A stretch of 64,000 nt of DNA from Hysterangium stoloniferum (lineage: Eukaryota; Basidiomycota; Agaricomycetes; Hysterangiales; Hysterangiaceae), in NCBI GenBank assembly GCA_015178975.1, contig WHVD01000001.1, positions 1,922,001-1,986,000 of the forward strand, in the 5' to 3' direction. Shown one piece after another: positions 45,060-56,600 of the stretch. Position 1 is the stretch's first letter, and every line of letters starts with the position of its first letter. The notes beneath the pieces are model-generated. The model saw nothing but the letters and a program-made list of their open reading frames with translations, was not told the DNA's origin and searched no databases. The position numbers and the translations under genes are program-made.

Positions 45060-46420
45060 TAAGTTTTCGTGGTGCTGTTCCTAGACCGTATGGCTGCGAA
45101 AGGGGCAGTACTGAAGATTGGGAGAGAGGGGGATTTCGTACGGGAGAGGCCGGAATTAAGCCAGACAATACAGGACGCAAGGAGCTGTTGGGTGCAGGTA
45201 AAGGCCTGGGTGAGAAAGGATAGGGCCCCCACTTCCCCCTTCCCCCTCCCCTCCCCTGTCACATACGTAAGGTCTTTCTCTTTCGGATAGTATATGTGGA
45301 AGGCTGGAAGTGTGGATATTGATTGGAGGGTGTATGCCATGTCGCTACGATTTCCCAGATCCCTGAGCGATGTCAGTCCTTGAGAGAAGACAAGCTCGAA
45401 TCCATTGAGCAAGTATGAGGTAGGTACCTGAGGATGAGTCGACTCTTCAAGGAATGGCCTCCTTCCTTGTCCATGACACGCGTTGAAGGAGTAATAGCCT
45501 GACCACGTTTTGTAGGCACCCACCTCACGTGCAAAAAAGATGTCAGGGAAAGTCGCAACACGTGCACGTCTGGAAATACATCCGCGACCTGGTCGGTATC
45601 AGCCTATAGTACTGGGACGACACTATGAAAGACTCACCACTGCGGTGGAACCCTGCCTCGCACCACGGACACGAATACTCAACCGCAGGTTTACCCATGC
45701 TGTCCCCTACACACCCACGCAGCTTCCCCTGCGCATACAACACCTCTCTAAAGCCGGGGTCCCACGCTTAAAACATCATGCTCATGCACAAGCTAGCACG
45801 CACACCTTGCACTACATACACAGTGACTCTTGTTCCACCTGAAAGCAGAAGATGACAGTAGGCTCCGGCTTCGGGACGTGTTTTTAGCTTGTTACCGTAG
45901 GGCTTTAAGAATATATATGCGAAGAACTCTTGAGCATTTTCGTCATCGAAAATTCTTCGTGGACTCATCCGATGAGGGAATTGAACATGGTGGGTTTGAT
46001 GGGTTCTTGGAATACGGGCAGTAGCGTCGAGGATGGACGAGGTAATCATCGTCGATGGCAGGGACACCGGCGTGTGAGAGGGAGGGGAAATGACCGCGAG
46101 GGTGCGATAACCAGCCTGAGCGGATTCAGTCCGCGATATTGCGCGTCTGAAAGTCAAAACAGGATATGGGGAGCTCTTCGGTGCAGGAACAGGCGTGGGT
46201 GAGACAGGATAAGAGATGGTATGTGCGGAAGGCTGGTGAAATCTCATTTCCATTGAAAGAAGGGAGGACATACTTCTTTGTCAAAGAATTGTGGTGTCTC
46301 TTCTCTCCGAAAAGATTCTGAAAGACGAGGACTGGGAATGCGAGAAAGTCTGGGAGGAAGAATGAGCGCAAGACGCAGGACTCCAGCACATGATGTCACA
46401 CAGTTACGACGAAGAACTAC
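45060..46420 (-). pseudogene. Module C5: Ubp14/USP5-like deubiquitinase pseudogenes
   Basis: The first unit lost the Cys (NSCY) part by deletion: the spacer joins PAFRTYHLL at 46240. It keeps CSCTEELPISC, NIAD-stop-IRS (TGA where C2 has CGA), DDENAQEFFAYIFLKPYGNK (about 45960-45900) and GGTRVTVYVVQG. The second unit (45520-45060) reads SLRDLGNRSDMAYTLQSIST, catalytic Cys lost, with an insertion of CT-rich sequence at about 45225-45285 absent from the sister copies. Confidence 0.65.
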
Positions 46421-46439
46421 TTTTTTTGTCATTATTTTT

Positions 46440-47880
46440 GAAAATTAACATTCACGTATTCTTACATCTTTTGTTCACAATTGAATTGTGGGCAGAGGTA
46501 CAGAGCTCCAATAAATAAAGAGCTTTTATATCTCAAAATGATATAGCTAGACGTGACGGGAAAATGTTCGATGGGTTTGATTGTGTCCCAGTTTAATCCT
46601 CCTCCCATATGCACCTGGGTAGCTGAAAATACGGTATCCACCTTATTCAAGACGTTAATACTATTAAATAAGGGCAACATCCACACTCACGAGTCTCGCT
46701 CAAATACCGTGTCCGGCCACACAGGATCATTTATCCAACTGGGCTCCGCATCATAAGAAGCACGCAACTTCCCGTCTAGGACAGGTCTCCCCGAGGGGGC
46801 AAAAATATAACGTGGAGAAGTAGGTTCAAACAAGAATATGCTACGCAGTTCCACATCTCTGGAGTGACTGAATTCTGTCAGGCTCTCACATTGATGAATG
46901 GGAAGGTGAAACAAACAAATTCTGAGGCATTTCCACGGCTACTCTTGTCTGCCAGTGCATTACTGTTGTCACAAAGGGTTCAATATCATTTCCAAAAGAC
47001 TTTTGTGCTTACTGATCATCAACTCGTGTGGAGGGATACCCATGATCCCATTTTCCTCTATGTAAAGCGGTGCGTATGCTCTCCATGCTTTCTGCAGTTT
47101 AGAGGAGGGCCAGCAGAATTTGTCGATATCGACATGGGGCCGGTAGAAATCGTCGATACTGGCTTCGGCAATATCACAGGTATATCTATGGGGCAGAAAA
47201 CTGAGCAACGATCGGGTCAGTGTGCTAGCTTGAAAAATTCCTTCTGATTGGTTTTCCACCTCGTATTGTTACACTCTCACCCTCGTCTAAATATCTAGAC
47301 TCTCGCTCGTTGAGATGAACACGAACCTCGACTGAGGGTTCTATACCGAGGGTTTCAGAGAACCACTCATGTAGATTCCCACACACTACAAAATCGCCTG
47401 TAACTTTATCCCGATAGCCCACGTCCCACAAAGCGATGGACCCCAGATCTCCATCCTTGATATAGCCCACAATTGGTCTCAGAAACTCGAAGTCCAGTAG
47501 TTGATTGGCCAATTGATGAATGGTGTGCGAACTTCGAAGTTGTTGATCCATTAAAGCCGTTCCGAGACACCATGAATACACTTCAGACATGAATAAGTTT
47601 ACGGTAGAGTCTGCTGATGATGGATTGGTGCCAAAGTGACCGGTTTAAACACAGGGATACCATCTCCCATAGTGCCCTAGGGCACGGCTGACCAGTGTTC
47701 CGGTATACACAAGCTTCAGATGATGTCGATTGGCAGGACAGTCTGTGACAGTGACAATTGAATCGCCGGGATTTAAAAACTGAATAGACAAAGTTAATTG
47801 ACATCTGATGTCAGTCGAATTAACGAACGAGCTCTTCAATTGCAAATTCGCTGTTGGAACAGAATTCAACTAATTCCTAA
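46440..47880 (-). pseudogene. Module B copy B4
   Basis: Minus strand, contiguous with A3. First exon NELVEFCSNSEFAIEEL-like and LTLSIQFLNPGDSIVTVTDC, then GTALMDQQLRSSHTIHQLAN (47590-47225), DLGSIALWDVGYRDKVTG, ESVTIRGGKPIRRNF, then HRYTCDIAEASIDDFYRP and PLYIEENGIMGIPPHEL (47259-46969), SIFLFEPTSPRYIFAPSG and VWPDTVFERD (46914-46687), VHMGGGLNWDTIKPIEHF. It shows that B follows A with only an intron-sized gap (GTGACG...ACATTAG around 47880-47935). A TAA in the first exon region marks it as defective. Family unknown. Confidence 0.55.
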
Positions 47881-47884
47881 TGTC

Positions 47885-49565
47885 ACATCGTCACATCAGT
47901 ATTTGCGAGAGAGAAGGTATCCAAGTACGTCACATTGTAAGACACCCTCTAAAATATATCGCGTTAAGCTTGTAAATATCGCGAGTAATTTCATTCACCA
48001 TCTCCCATAGTCCCAGAATGGTTTCTCTCACATCGGATGATCTAGTGCGTTCGAGCCATTTGCATGCGTCCTCAGGTTCAGGGCCCGGATTACGGAAAAC
48101 CTGGAAAAGTACATTGTCTTGTGCGTTACTGTAGCCCAAGAACGCAGCAATGCTGGGGTCCCTGAACATGAATGTGATTGGACTACTTGGGCTATTTAAT
48201 ATTATGTGTTGCATTCTTACCACACGTCTTGATAGGAAGTGAGGTCGCGTTGAAACTATATCAAAAGTGTGAAAATGTTGCAAATATTTTCTGAAATCTA
48301 AACCAGGCAAAACAGAGCTCGTACCTCTTTATGTCTCAAATCCCACGTGGGTCTCCCGCCTTCGTACATTTTGACCAATACCGACTTACCATCACTTTCA
48401 GTCTTCGCTTATTAGGTATAACGAGTATTGTAGAAGTAAACGCGCATATGAAAAAGGTGAGACAAAAATGTCTCGAAAAGACGCAATGCGTCATATGTTT
48501 AATCTCCTCTCGAATGTACTCTTATATACGCCTAGTATAGCTAGGGAATCTCTCAGCGAACGTTTATTCGCTGAGAGTAAGTTATGTGTATTGCCTCATC
48601 ACGAAACGAAACTTATTTATGTATTTAGTACTTAAACGTCTTTAGGTATTGTATAATACAGCGAACGTTTATTCGCTGAGATACTTAAACGTCTTTATCG
48701 CTTCACAAAGTTTAACACTCCACCGCAAGGTGACCCGATGACGTTCTGCCTTTTCATAATGGTTCGCGACCGATAAGGTGCGTAACAGTTGCAAGTCCCT
48801 TCGATCAACCAAGTACTGTCTCATTACGATAAACCCACGCGCATGATCTTTGAGATGACAGAACGGGCTTACGCGTTCATTAATATCGTTTCTTCCTCTG
48901 CCCGTGACCGACGAAAAGGAATCAAGGGTGATATCGTCCATTCTGGTATCATCAACGGCTACGAGTTGAGCGACGGATAATGAAGTATTTAGCGAGAAAT
49001 ACATCTAAGAGCCAATATGTAACGAACGACTCTGAGTGTCACTTTCAGCACGCACCATTGCCTCTTTCTCCGCTTCTTCCAATCGCCTTTCCAGTTTGGC
49101 GATAGACTTATCTCGTTGCCGCATCCAAGACACAACGTGTGCTTTGAAACCTTTTCTTGGTTTGTATGACCTTGCAAGCCCAAGAACATCCTCAAGTGCA
49201 CTGAAAACAATCGATTTATTCGTCAGGTACGGTTACTCTACGAGTCTCAAGTTCCCACTTTTGATAATCGTCCAATATGGTTTTGAAATTGTCCGGGATA
49301 TTCTCCCACTTCCCCTTCAGCTGATCGTGGAAAGCGACGAGGCGACGTCCAGTGGTTTGGACAAGGGTATTCAATCTCTCGTTTTGCTCCCCGCTTGCCT
49401 GGTGATAGTGAATCATGATCCACATCAGCTCTTAAGCTGATGTTGATGCAGACGACTTACCTTTATAACGTTCATAATCTCCAAAAGAAGGGTTGCTGCA
49501 CTCTTTAAGCCAGGTATTGGAACGGCATCGCCAGCGACTTTGACAACAATGGCTGCAATGTCCAT
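47885..49565 (-). pseudogene. Module A copy A3 (MLKL-NTD-like), best preserved N-terminus
   Basis: ATG at 49565 in ACCATGG context. Exon 1: MDIAAIVVKVAGDAVPIPG, then LKSAATLLLEIMNVIK. Intron 1 is 62 bp (GTAAGT...CACCAG). Exon 2: ASGEQNERLNTLVQTTGRR, WENIPDNFKTILDDYQKWEL. A short intron (GTAACC...TTTTCAG). Exon 3: ALEDVLGLARSYKPRKGFKA, WMRQRDKSIAKLERRLEEAE. Then a TAG in the following frame, SVAQLVAVDDTRMDDITLDS, FIVMRQYLVDRRDLQLLRTL, RWSVKLCEA, where a 287 bp insertion splits the exon; then MYEGGRPTWDLR, PSIAAFLGYSNAQDNVLF, SSDVRETILGLWEMVN. The hydrophobic helix, NxxxxxLxxxxxRLL-type helix and charged third helix match the layout of MLKL-like N-terminal bundles in basidiomycete NLR-like proteins (domain name by analogy). 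Confidence 0.6.
48411..48697. mobile_element. 287 bp insertion with two hairpins and a 6 bp target duplication
   Basis: Sister copies of module A read straight through CTTCGCTTCACAAAG. Here it is split by 287 bp flanked by TCGCTT (48405-48410 and 48698-48703). The insert starts ATTAGGTATAAC and ends AAACGTCTTTA. It holds a perfect 10 bp stem, TCTCAGCGAA / TTCGCTGAGA, with loop CGTTTA (48551-48576), and a second copy of the same hairpin at about 48659-48680; CTTAAACGTCTTTA also occurs twice. No ORF. Ends are neither TG..CA nor a clear inverted repeat. Confidence 0.7.
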
Positions 49566-50535
49566 GGTCGATGGGAGATGATGTTAGTAGATGGTGAGAG
49601 ATAGTTGCTTTTTCGCACGTCGAGGCATTGTATTTTGCTTTTGGCCGTGCCTGGGATGGAGCGCCGGATCTGTAGGGGAAATGCAGTGTTCATCCCAACA
49701 GCGACATATATATTTAAACGCCGTAATCACGGTGTGGACTTTGTCCGTAATGGAACCGCCGGAATATAATGGATTAGATAGATCATTCCTCATTAAAAGA
49801 AAAACCGCACGATTTTGTCAATGGTTTATCAAGTCAAATGAAAGTACCATGGTGTGCTATCGGACATCTGGCGTTGTAGCGATAGGTCAGTCGTGCCTTG
49901 GCCAATACAGAATAAAGACGTATGAGATGGTGTTGTAATAAAATCGATCGGAAAGAATAGTCTATGGTTGAGATTTACGTTTCGGGCGTTATTTGTTGGA
50001 ATTTGCGGTGCTGCTATCCAAGCTGGCGCACTCGCTCGTTGTCAGATTTGTGTCGCCAATCATGCATGATATAGCTATTTTGTATTCGACTTCTGCTAAA
50101 TTACACGGTCTGCATTATGCAGACAAAAATGTCTAAAATATATCAGTGCCACAAAATGCGCCAAGTGCGCCCTTCTGAGGTGGCCAAGACCGATGGAACG
50201 CGAGGTCGTTGTCGCTGATGACGAGCGCGTTAGTATGGCACGGGATGACGGTTTGGTGATGTGGCCGGGAAATGACACCCGGCCTCGAGACTGGAGCAGG
50301 GTATTAGTGAAAATTATTAAGTAACATTTTTTTCTCTGTTGTATTGGTTTCCTTACCTGGAGCGTCCCATTCTCGCAGAATTAGCGGTGGAAGAGACCTC
50401 CCTCACTACACACTGCATCAAGTGATTCTGCTATGTCGAGTCAGTTTCTCTCACGAATACAAGATCAATGTCATTTATTTATTACTCTAAGTTACACCAA
50501 CTTTTAAAAGGTTTACGCCGCTTATAGTACTACCA
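49566..50535. other. A3 promoter region, then no recognised gene
   Basis: 49566-49950 repeats the 5' flank of A1 and A2. From 49950 to 50535 there are no second copies in the window; a minus-strand 60 aa frame at 50278-50096 has no motif. Confidence 0.35.
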
Positions 50536-50723
50536 ATGGTATTAGCACTAGCGGTACTTGCAAGTTTGCTCGTGATGGGCCTTCATATGCCATTCGGTGA
50601 GTTCTTATATTTCCAACTTGTTGTTAATATGGGATAGGGTCAGGACCGCCTTTCGGACTCACCGGTTGCTTTCTGTCGATGGAATCCCACCAAAGCTTGG
50701 GTTTGGAGTGCTGCCGTTGCTGA
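50536..50723 (+). CDS. Candidate small secreted protein (48 aa), two exons
   Basis: ATG at 50536 gives a strongly hydrophobic start (MVLALAVLASLLVMGLHM), signal-peptide-like. A donor GTGAGT at 50597 and acceptor GGGATAG at 50637 define a 41 bp intron. Exon 2 (50638-50723) continues in frame GSGPPFGLTGCFLSMES and ends with a CCRC C-terminus before TGA. The intron is at the short end for basidiomycetes and no second copy exists, so this is tentative. Without splicing, exon 1 is followed by an early stop. Confidence 0.3.
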
Positions 50724-51004
50724 TCTACGAAAATAATTCTTTGCTTCCTCATGTTACGGAAGGCAATTCAGAATTCCGGATATGGATATGGGTCTCTATT
50801 TTTATGAGGAATGGCAGATGACAGGTAAGCATGGTGTCCAAAGTCTCCTTGAAAGCATGGGCTGAAAAATCAGCGCTCTAGTCTCATTTACTTCATTGGG
50901 TATGTCTGTCACTTTTTCGGGGTCGCGTTTCTCATTTTGTACACTTTTTAACCATGTTTTTCCAGGATCTTCCGACTTCACCCTCTACTGCCCCCCTGGG
51001 GCGT

Positions 51005-51390
51005 GTTCATCATAGCGCAAGTTAAACCACTTTTGCTTATTGATGCTCGAGGCGAGAATATGTATTTCCACGAGAATATATTATATTATATGTAATGGGA
51101 TACCGACTCCTAGTGAATGCCATGGAATGGGCTGAAGTGTCGAAATCTTCTCAGGGTTCAATTGTTACCTATAGCCTTGTATCCCATCGACAGGCTACCA
51201 GCTCATCATAGGAGAGTACAGTAACTCCGGCCCTGGATGAGTTCTACAGATTCCAAACTGTAATCAGGGAGCAGATCGGGCAGTAGATTCGCCACACACT
51301 AGATTCGGTACTGATCCTCAGTGACGTCACGGTAGTGGATGAGGTATTTAATTCTTCCTGAGCGCTCCTTGCTTCTTCCCAGTCGTTTAT
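51005..51390 (-). repeat. Family H fragment, inverted copy of 4690-5085
   Basis: Minus strand begins GACTGGGAAGAAGC and reads GRSKERSGRIKYLIHYRD, then TEDQYRI and a stop, followed by an ESVELIQGRSY segment. The 4.7 kb copy lacks part of the first. Likely exon relic. Confidence 0.4.
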
Positions 51391-52395
51391 CTCGTTATTT
51401 AAATGCATAGCCGACCAATTTCGGTGATTGCCGCTACAATAAAATTCACAGGACTGCTGAACTGATCGATATAAGATTAAATAATCAAAGATTCGTAATC
51501 CTTGTGTTTTGGCAAGTATTTAGCGAAGAGGTGTAAAACCTCTTGCGCTAATATATGAAATAAATTTGAAAAATTCAGATAAAATATATTAACTTTATTA
51601 ATTTGCATGATCTGGCCTATTCAACAATATGTCCCGTTAGAGATACAAAAGTCCTTCTGCCGCACATTGCAAAGTTTGAATGGCAAATATCTTTTGTGTG
51701 CCCCTCACGCTACAGTGTGTGTGGGACACATGATGTGGGATCCAAAGTGCCTCGAACAATGCTAGCCAACAACAAACAAACCAAACACAGCGACATGGCC
51801 CGGCAACTTAGTATTTGATCAGGAAGGGATGTTTCAGCAAAGCCATCGTATGGGGTGTTAAGTTTTTGTGGTGCTGTTCCTAGACCGTATAACTTTCCGT
51901 TTGTCTGAGTGAGGTGGCAATACTCGTTGTAAACGGATAAGGACTAAATAAGTACAAAGACCTTATGTAACCCATAGTACGCAGTGAATCCCCAATGTTG
52001 CGACCCGAGCCCTAATGCTCGCAATCCGTCACTAACCCGAAATCCCAGAAAAGTCAACATGGGGCAAATACGGCCAACTCATTCTGAACGTCTGAGCTCA
52101 TATAGAGTTGAACCTGTTGGATAACACCACAAAAACTCCATTACTATATTTGGATGAACAAGGCCTACACAGTTCGAAATAACAAAAGGGACCGCATGGC
52201 CACATAAGGGACCGAAATGTGGCCATAACTCATTATTCTTTTTTGTTCTAAGTTCCCTTTGTGTTGTGTCGCCTTTTGTTCACATCACTCATTGTTATCT
52301 TTTAGTATATATATGATTGATATAGTGCTCTTATCCCTCAGTCCATTATACTACTATACGAGACTGAGCTATTATTAGGTCTTACTTTCTAACAG
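51391..52395. other. About 1 kb inserted relative to the 4.7 kb paralogue
   Basis: In the inverted paralogue, family H (starting 4690) adjoins the TTCTCAACAG tail (4660) directly, but here 1 kb lies between. Within it, AGTTTTTGTGGTG (51861-51873) and its complement (52125-52137) form a 13 bp inverted repeat, and the left end GTTAAGTTTTYGTGGTGC recurs at 45063. Nested small elements are likely. No gene recognised. Confidence 0.4.
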
Positions 52396-52409
52396 AACCA
52401 TTCTCAACA
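52115..52409. mobile_element. Candidate solo LTR of Ty1/copia type
   Basis: Starts TGTTGG and ends TCTCAACA, the usual copia termini, with an internal TAGTATATATATG TATA region and a CT-rich downstream part. Flanks GAACC / GATAC match at only 3 of 5 bases. The paralogue at 4660-4675 also has TTCTCAACAG, so the right boundary is doubtful. Confidence 0.35.
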
Positions 52410-53619
52410 GATACTACTCTATATTGTGAGACTGTCATGTTTATTGGTTCATGGCAAATTGAGATGCATGATTCCTATCTTCTGTTCTTACTATCATGGA
52501 TAAATATATATTACGAATCATCGTTATGTTTGAGTTTATTCTGGGTATTTTTTAAGTCGCTATTCCCACTTGGGAGGTTTGAATGTGCCCACTGACTGCT
52601 TCGAAGAGTGGGTGGGAACAGAGCAAGATGAAATGGGTCCGTAACTTAATCTTTGTGCTATGAGGAGGCAGGTTCAGAGTCTGGATTACGGAGAACTTGG
52701 AAAAGTACATTGTCTTGTGTGTTACTGTAGCCCAAGAAGGCAGCAATGCTAGGGTACCTGAATGTGAATGTGATTAAACTACTTGGAATATTTGGACTAT
52801 TTAATCTGATGTGTTGCATCCTTACCACACATCTTGATAGGAAATGAGGTAGCAGGCAAACTATATCAAAACTGTGATATGTTGCAAATAGTTTCCGAAA
52901 TTCAACCCAGCCAAAACAGAACTCATACCTCTTTCTGTCTCAAATCCCAAATGGGTCTCCCGCCTCATACATGTTGACCAAAACCAGCTACCATCACTTT
53001 CAGTCTTTGCTTCACAAAGTTTAACACTCCACCACAAGGTGACCTGATGATTTCCTGCCTTTTCATAATAATAATCATTGTGGTTCGCAACCGATAAGGT
53101 GTGTAACTGTTGCAAGTTCTTCGGTCAATCAAATACTGTCTCATTACGATAGGCTCATGGGCATGATCTTTGATATGACAGAACGGGCGTACACGTTCAC
53201 TAATATTGTTTCTGCATCTGCCTCTGCTTCTGCCCGTGACAGACGACAACAAATCAAGTACCATGATGTGTTAAGTGGGATTAGCCATTGATTGTAAGCC
53301 TGGCGCCCCAGTCTTACGCTTTCACTCATTGTTCACTCCTTTGTTATGTGTTCACCCTTTGTTTCTTGTTTCCTTTGTTCCACTCCTTTTGTTCTGGCAC
53401 GTGACCACATCATACATATATATAGCCTAGGTACTTTTCTCTCTCTTGCCTTACTGTACACTGTAACCTCCTGTATCCCATCTCGGTTCTAGACAATACA
53501 CCATGGTCCTGTCAACTCGTGTGACCACCAGTGATCTCATTGACAACGGGATTCCATTGATCGTCTTTCTGCAGTTAGCAATAACTCTGCATCCACCTTC
53601 TTCCTCTGTATCGCATGTA
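52396..53619 (-). pseudogene. Module A partial copy, interrupted by a solo LTR
   Basis: Inverted relative to 3480-4660: tail at 52400-52660, C-terminal exon relic (52680-52810, NTQDNVLF-like), middle exon region 52860-53290, then the solo LTR (53293-53556), then 5' flank 53557-53619 where the gypsy element begins. Frameshifts throughout. N-terminal exons absent. Confidence 0.5.
53293..53556. mobile_element. Solo LTR (264 bp) with 5 bp target duplication TTGAT
   Basis: Begins TGTAAGCC, ends GATTCCA, flanked by TTGAT (53288-53292 and 53557-53561). The empty site is at about 18395-18405 (GCCATTGATCGTC). Contains CATATATATAGCC followed by a CT-rich start region, as in a U3/R promoter. Not the same family as the 23.5 kb solo LTR, though both share CTTTTGTT/CTTTGTT patches. 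Confidence 0.75.
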
Positions 53620-56600
53620 CATCCTCCTGAAATTCGTTTTTTCAGCTTTAATAGATTCCGGCTCGACTCACTGTTTTTTAGATACTAAATTTACGCAAAA
53701 AAATTCTTTGTCAACTTATTCGATAAATCCCGTCGGCCTCCGCCTCTTCGATGGCACAAGTAATTCGGTTGTTACCCAAGCTTGTGATTTATCCATCACG
53801 TTCCCGTGTGGAACATCTCAATTGGTCACTTTCTATGTGACCCAGTTAGACTCAAGTTGCTCGGTGGTCCTAGGACATAACTGGCTTACCCGCTACAATC
53901 CGTTGATTGACTGGATAGCTAACAGTATAACATTCCGGACCCCCGCGGTGACCGAGGAAACTGCGCCTGTCTTGGCCTCCACGGCACCCATGGCCTTCCC
54001 GGCACCTGCAGTCTCGAGGACTCCTGTGATCCCTACGGCACCTACAGCTTCCCCGGAACCCATGGCACCTCTGTCCATTTGTCTGATTAATGCTGCAGCT
54101 TTTATTAGGGCTTCAAAAATGGATGGGTCCCAGGCGTTCACTATCAACCTAAAAATTGATGAAGCAACTGGACGTTTTTCAACCCCGGTATCTGAATCTG
54201 AGCAAGCCGCTGACCTAGAAGGCGTCCCGGAGAAATATCATGACTTCGCGGATGTTTTTAGCAAGCGGAAAGCTGACCGGCTTCCGTCTCACAGAGAATA
54301 TGACATAAAAATCGATCTCGAAGACGGCGCACAGCCACCCCTAGGACATATTTACCCGCTCTCATCCACGGAACTCTCCGCAATCCACGATTTCCTGGAT
54401 GAACACTTGTCCATAGGTTTTATTCGACCCTCCAAGTCTCCTTTTGGAGCACCTGTTCTGTTTGTCAGAAAAAAGGATGGATCCCTTTGACTATGTGTTG
54501 ATTTTAGAGGACTCAATGCTGTCACCAAAAAGGATAAATATCCACTCCCACTTATATCTGATCTGCTCAATGCTCCACGGAATGCCCGAATTTATACCAA
54601 AATAGATCTCAAACATGCCTATCATTTGGTTCGCATCGCCGTGGGCGACGAATGGAAAACCACTTTTAGAACCCGTTATGGGGCCTTTGAGTGGTTGGTG
54701 ATCCCCTTTGGACTCACCAATGCTCCTTCTGTTTTTCAACGTTTTATCAACAACATTTTCTCCGACATGCTCGATGTATGCGTCATTGTTTACTTGGACG
54801 ACATTCTTATCTACTCCGAGAATCCTGCGGAACACGACAAACAAGTCCGTGAAGTTCTCCGGAGACTTAGAAAACATGGTTTATTCACAAATGGAAAAAA
54901 ATGTACTTTTGACACGGACTCCGTGGAATACCTAGGTTTCATGATGGGACCCGGTGGACTCCGCATGGATGAAACTAAAGTGCAAGTCATCAAAGATTGG
55001 CCTGAACCCCAAAAAGTTAAAGATATACAATCCTTCCTCGGCTTTGCCAATTTTTACAGACGGTTTATCCGTGGATATTCCGACATCACGGTACCCCTTA
55101 CCCGTCTTACGCGCAAGGGTACTCCGTGGAGTTTCAACGATAAGTGTCAAAAAGCTTTCAATCTTTTAAAAAATTCTTTTTCTACAGCTCCCATTCTGTC
55201 GCATTGGAAACCGGACTTCCCACTCATTGTTGAAACGGACGCCTCCGACTATGCACTTGGAGCCATTCTGTCTATCCAGGACTCCGACGGAGAAGTCCAC
55301 CCCGTGGCCTTTCTGTCCCGGACTTTTACTGGAGCAGAGCTCAACTACGACGTTCATGATAAAGAGCTTCTGGCAATCTTTTCAGCTCTCAAAGCGTGGC
55401 GACACTATTTAGAAGGCTCAGGAACTCCTATTGACATTGTAACAGATCACAAACACCTGGAATACTTTTCTACCACAAAACTTTTGACCCGCCGGCAGGC
55501 CCGCTGGTCTGAATATCTATCTGCTTTCAACATGATTATCCGTTTTCGACCTGGCCGTCTCGGCAGCAAACCCGACGCTTTAACTAGACGATGGGACGTC
55601 TATCCTAAAGAGGGGAGCAACGACTATGCCATGGTAAATCCGCACAACCTGAAACCTATTTTCACGAATCAACAACTTACCGCATCGGTCCGCGCAACTT
55701 TCCTCGTCAATCCCATTGTCCGTGGAATTATCATTATGGATATTGAGAAGTTACATCAAGATATTCTATCGGCAATTCCACTAGACCCGATTACTAAAGC
55801 TCACCTTGACAATCCCGTGGACCCCGATCAACCTCGGTGGTCTCTTGATCAGCATGGTTTCATTAGACTTGACAATAGGATCTATGTACCGGACTCCGAC
55901 GGCCTCCGCCTAAGGATCCTTCAATACAAACACGATCATCCACTCTCAGGACATTTCGGGTACAACAAAACTCTATCATTAATAAGAAGAGAATATACTT
56001 GGCCCGGACTCCATGGATTCGTGAAGCACTATTGTAAATCTTGCACTACTTGTCCCCGCTCGAAATCTCAGCGACACAAGCCATACGGCCTTTTGAAACA
56101 ACTCCCGGTACCGGAGCACCCGTGGAATTCTATCTCTATGGATTTCATTGAACACCTACCGGATTCCGAAGGCTTTTCTGCCATTCTAGTCGTTGTTGAC
56201 AGATTCTCAAAACAAGGTATATTCATCCCTACATATGACACAATTACATCCGTGCAGTTAGCGGAACTTTTTATCATTCACGTATTTTCCAAGCACGGAG
56301 TTCCGTCCCACATGACTTCCAATAGAGGATCAGAGTTTGTGTCTCACTTCTTTAGATCCCTCGGAAAATCCTTGGACATGACCTTACATTTCATGTCCAG
56401 ACATCATCCGGAAGGCGACGGACAAACCGAACGCGTCAATCAGACATTGGAACAATATCTCCGCGTATATTGCAACTACCAACAGGACAATTGGAAATCC
56501 TTGTTACCACTTGCAGAGTTTGCTTACAACAATGCACCTTCGGCCACTACTGGCGTTTCCCCGTTCTTTGTAAATAAAGGATATAATCCAAATATTACAG

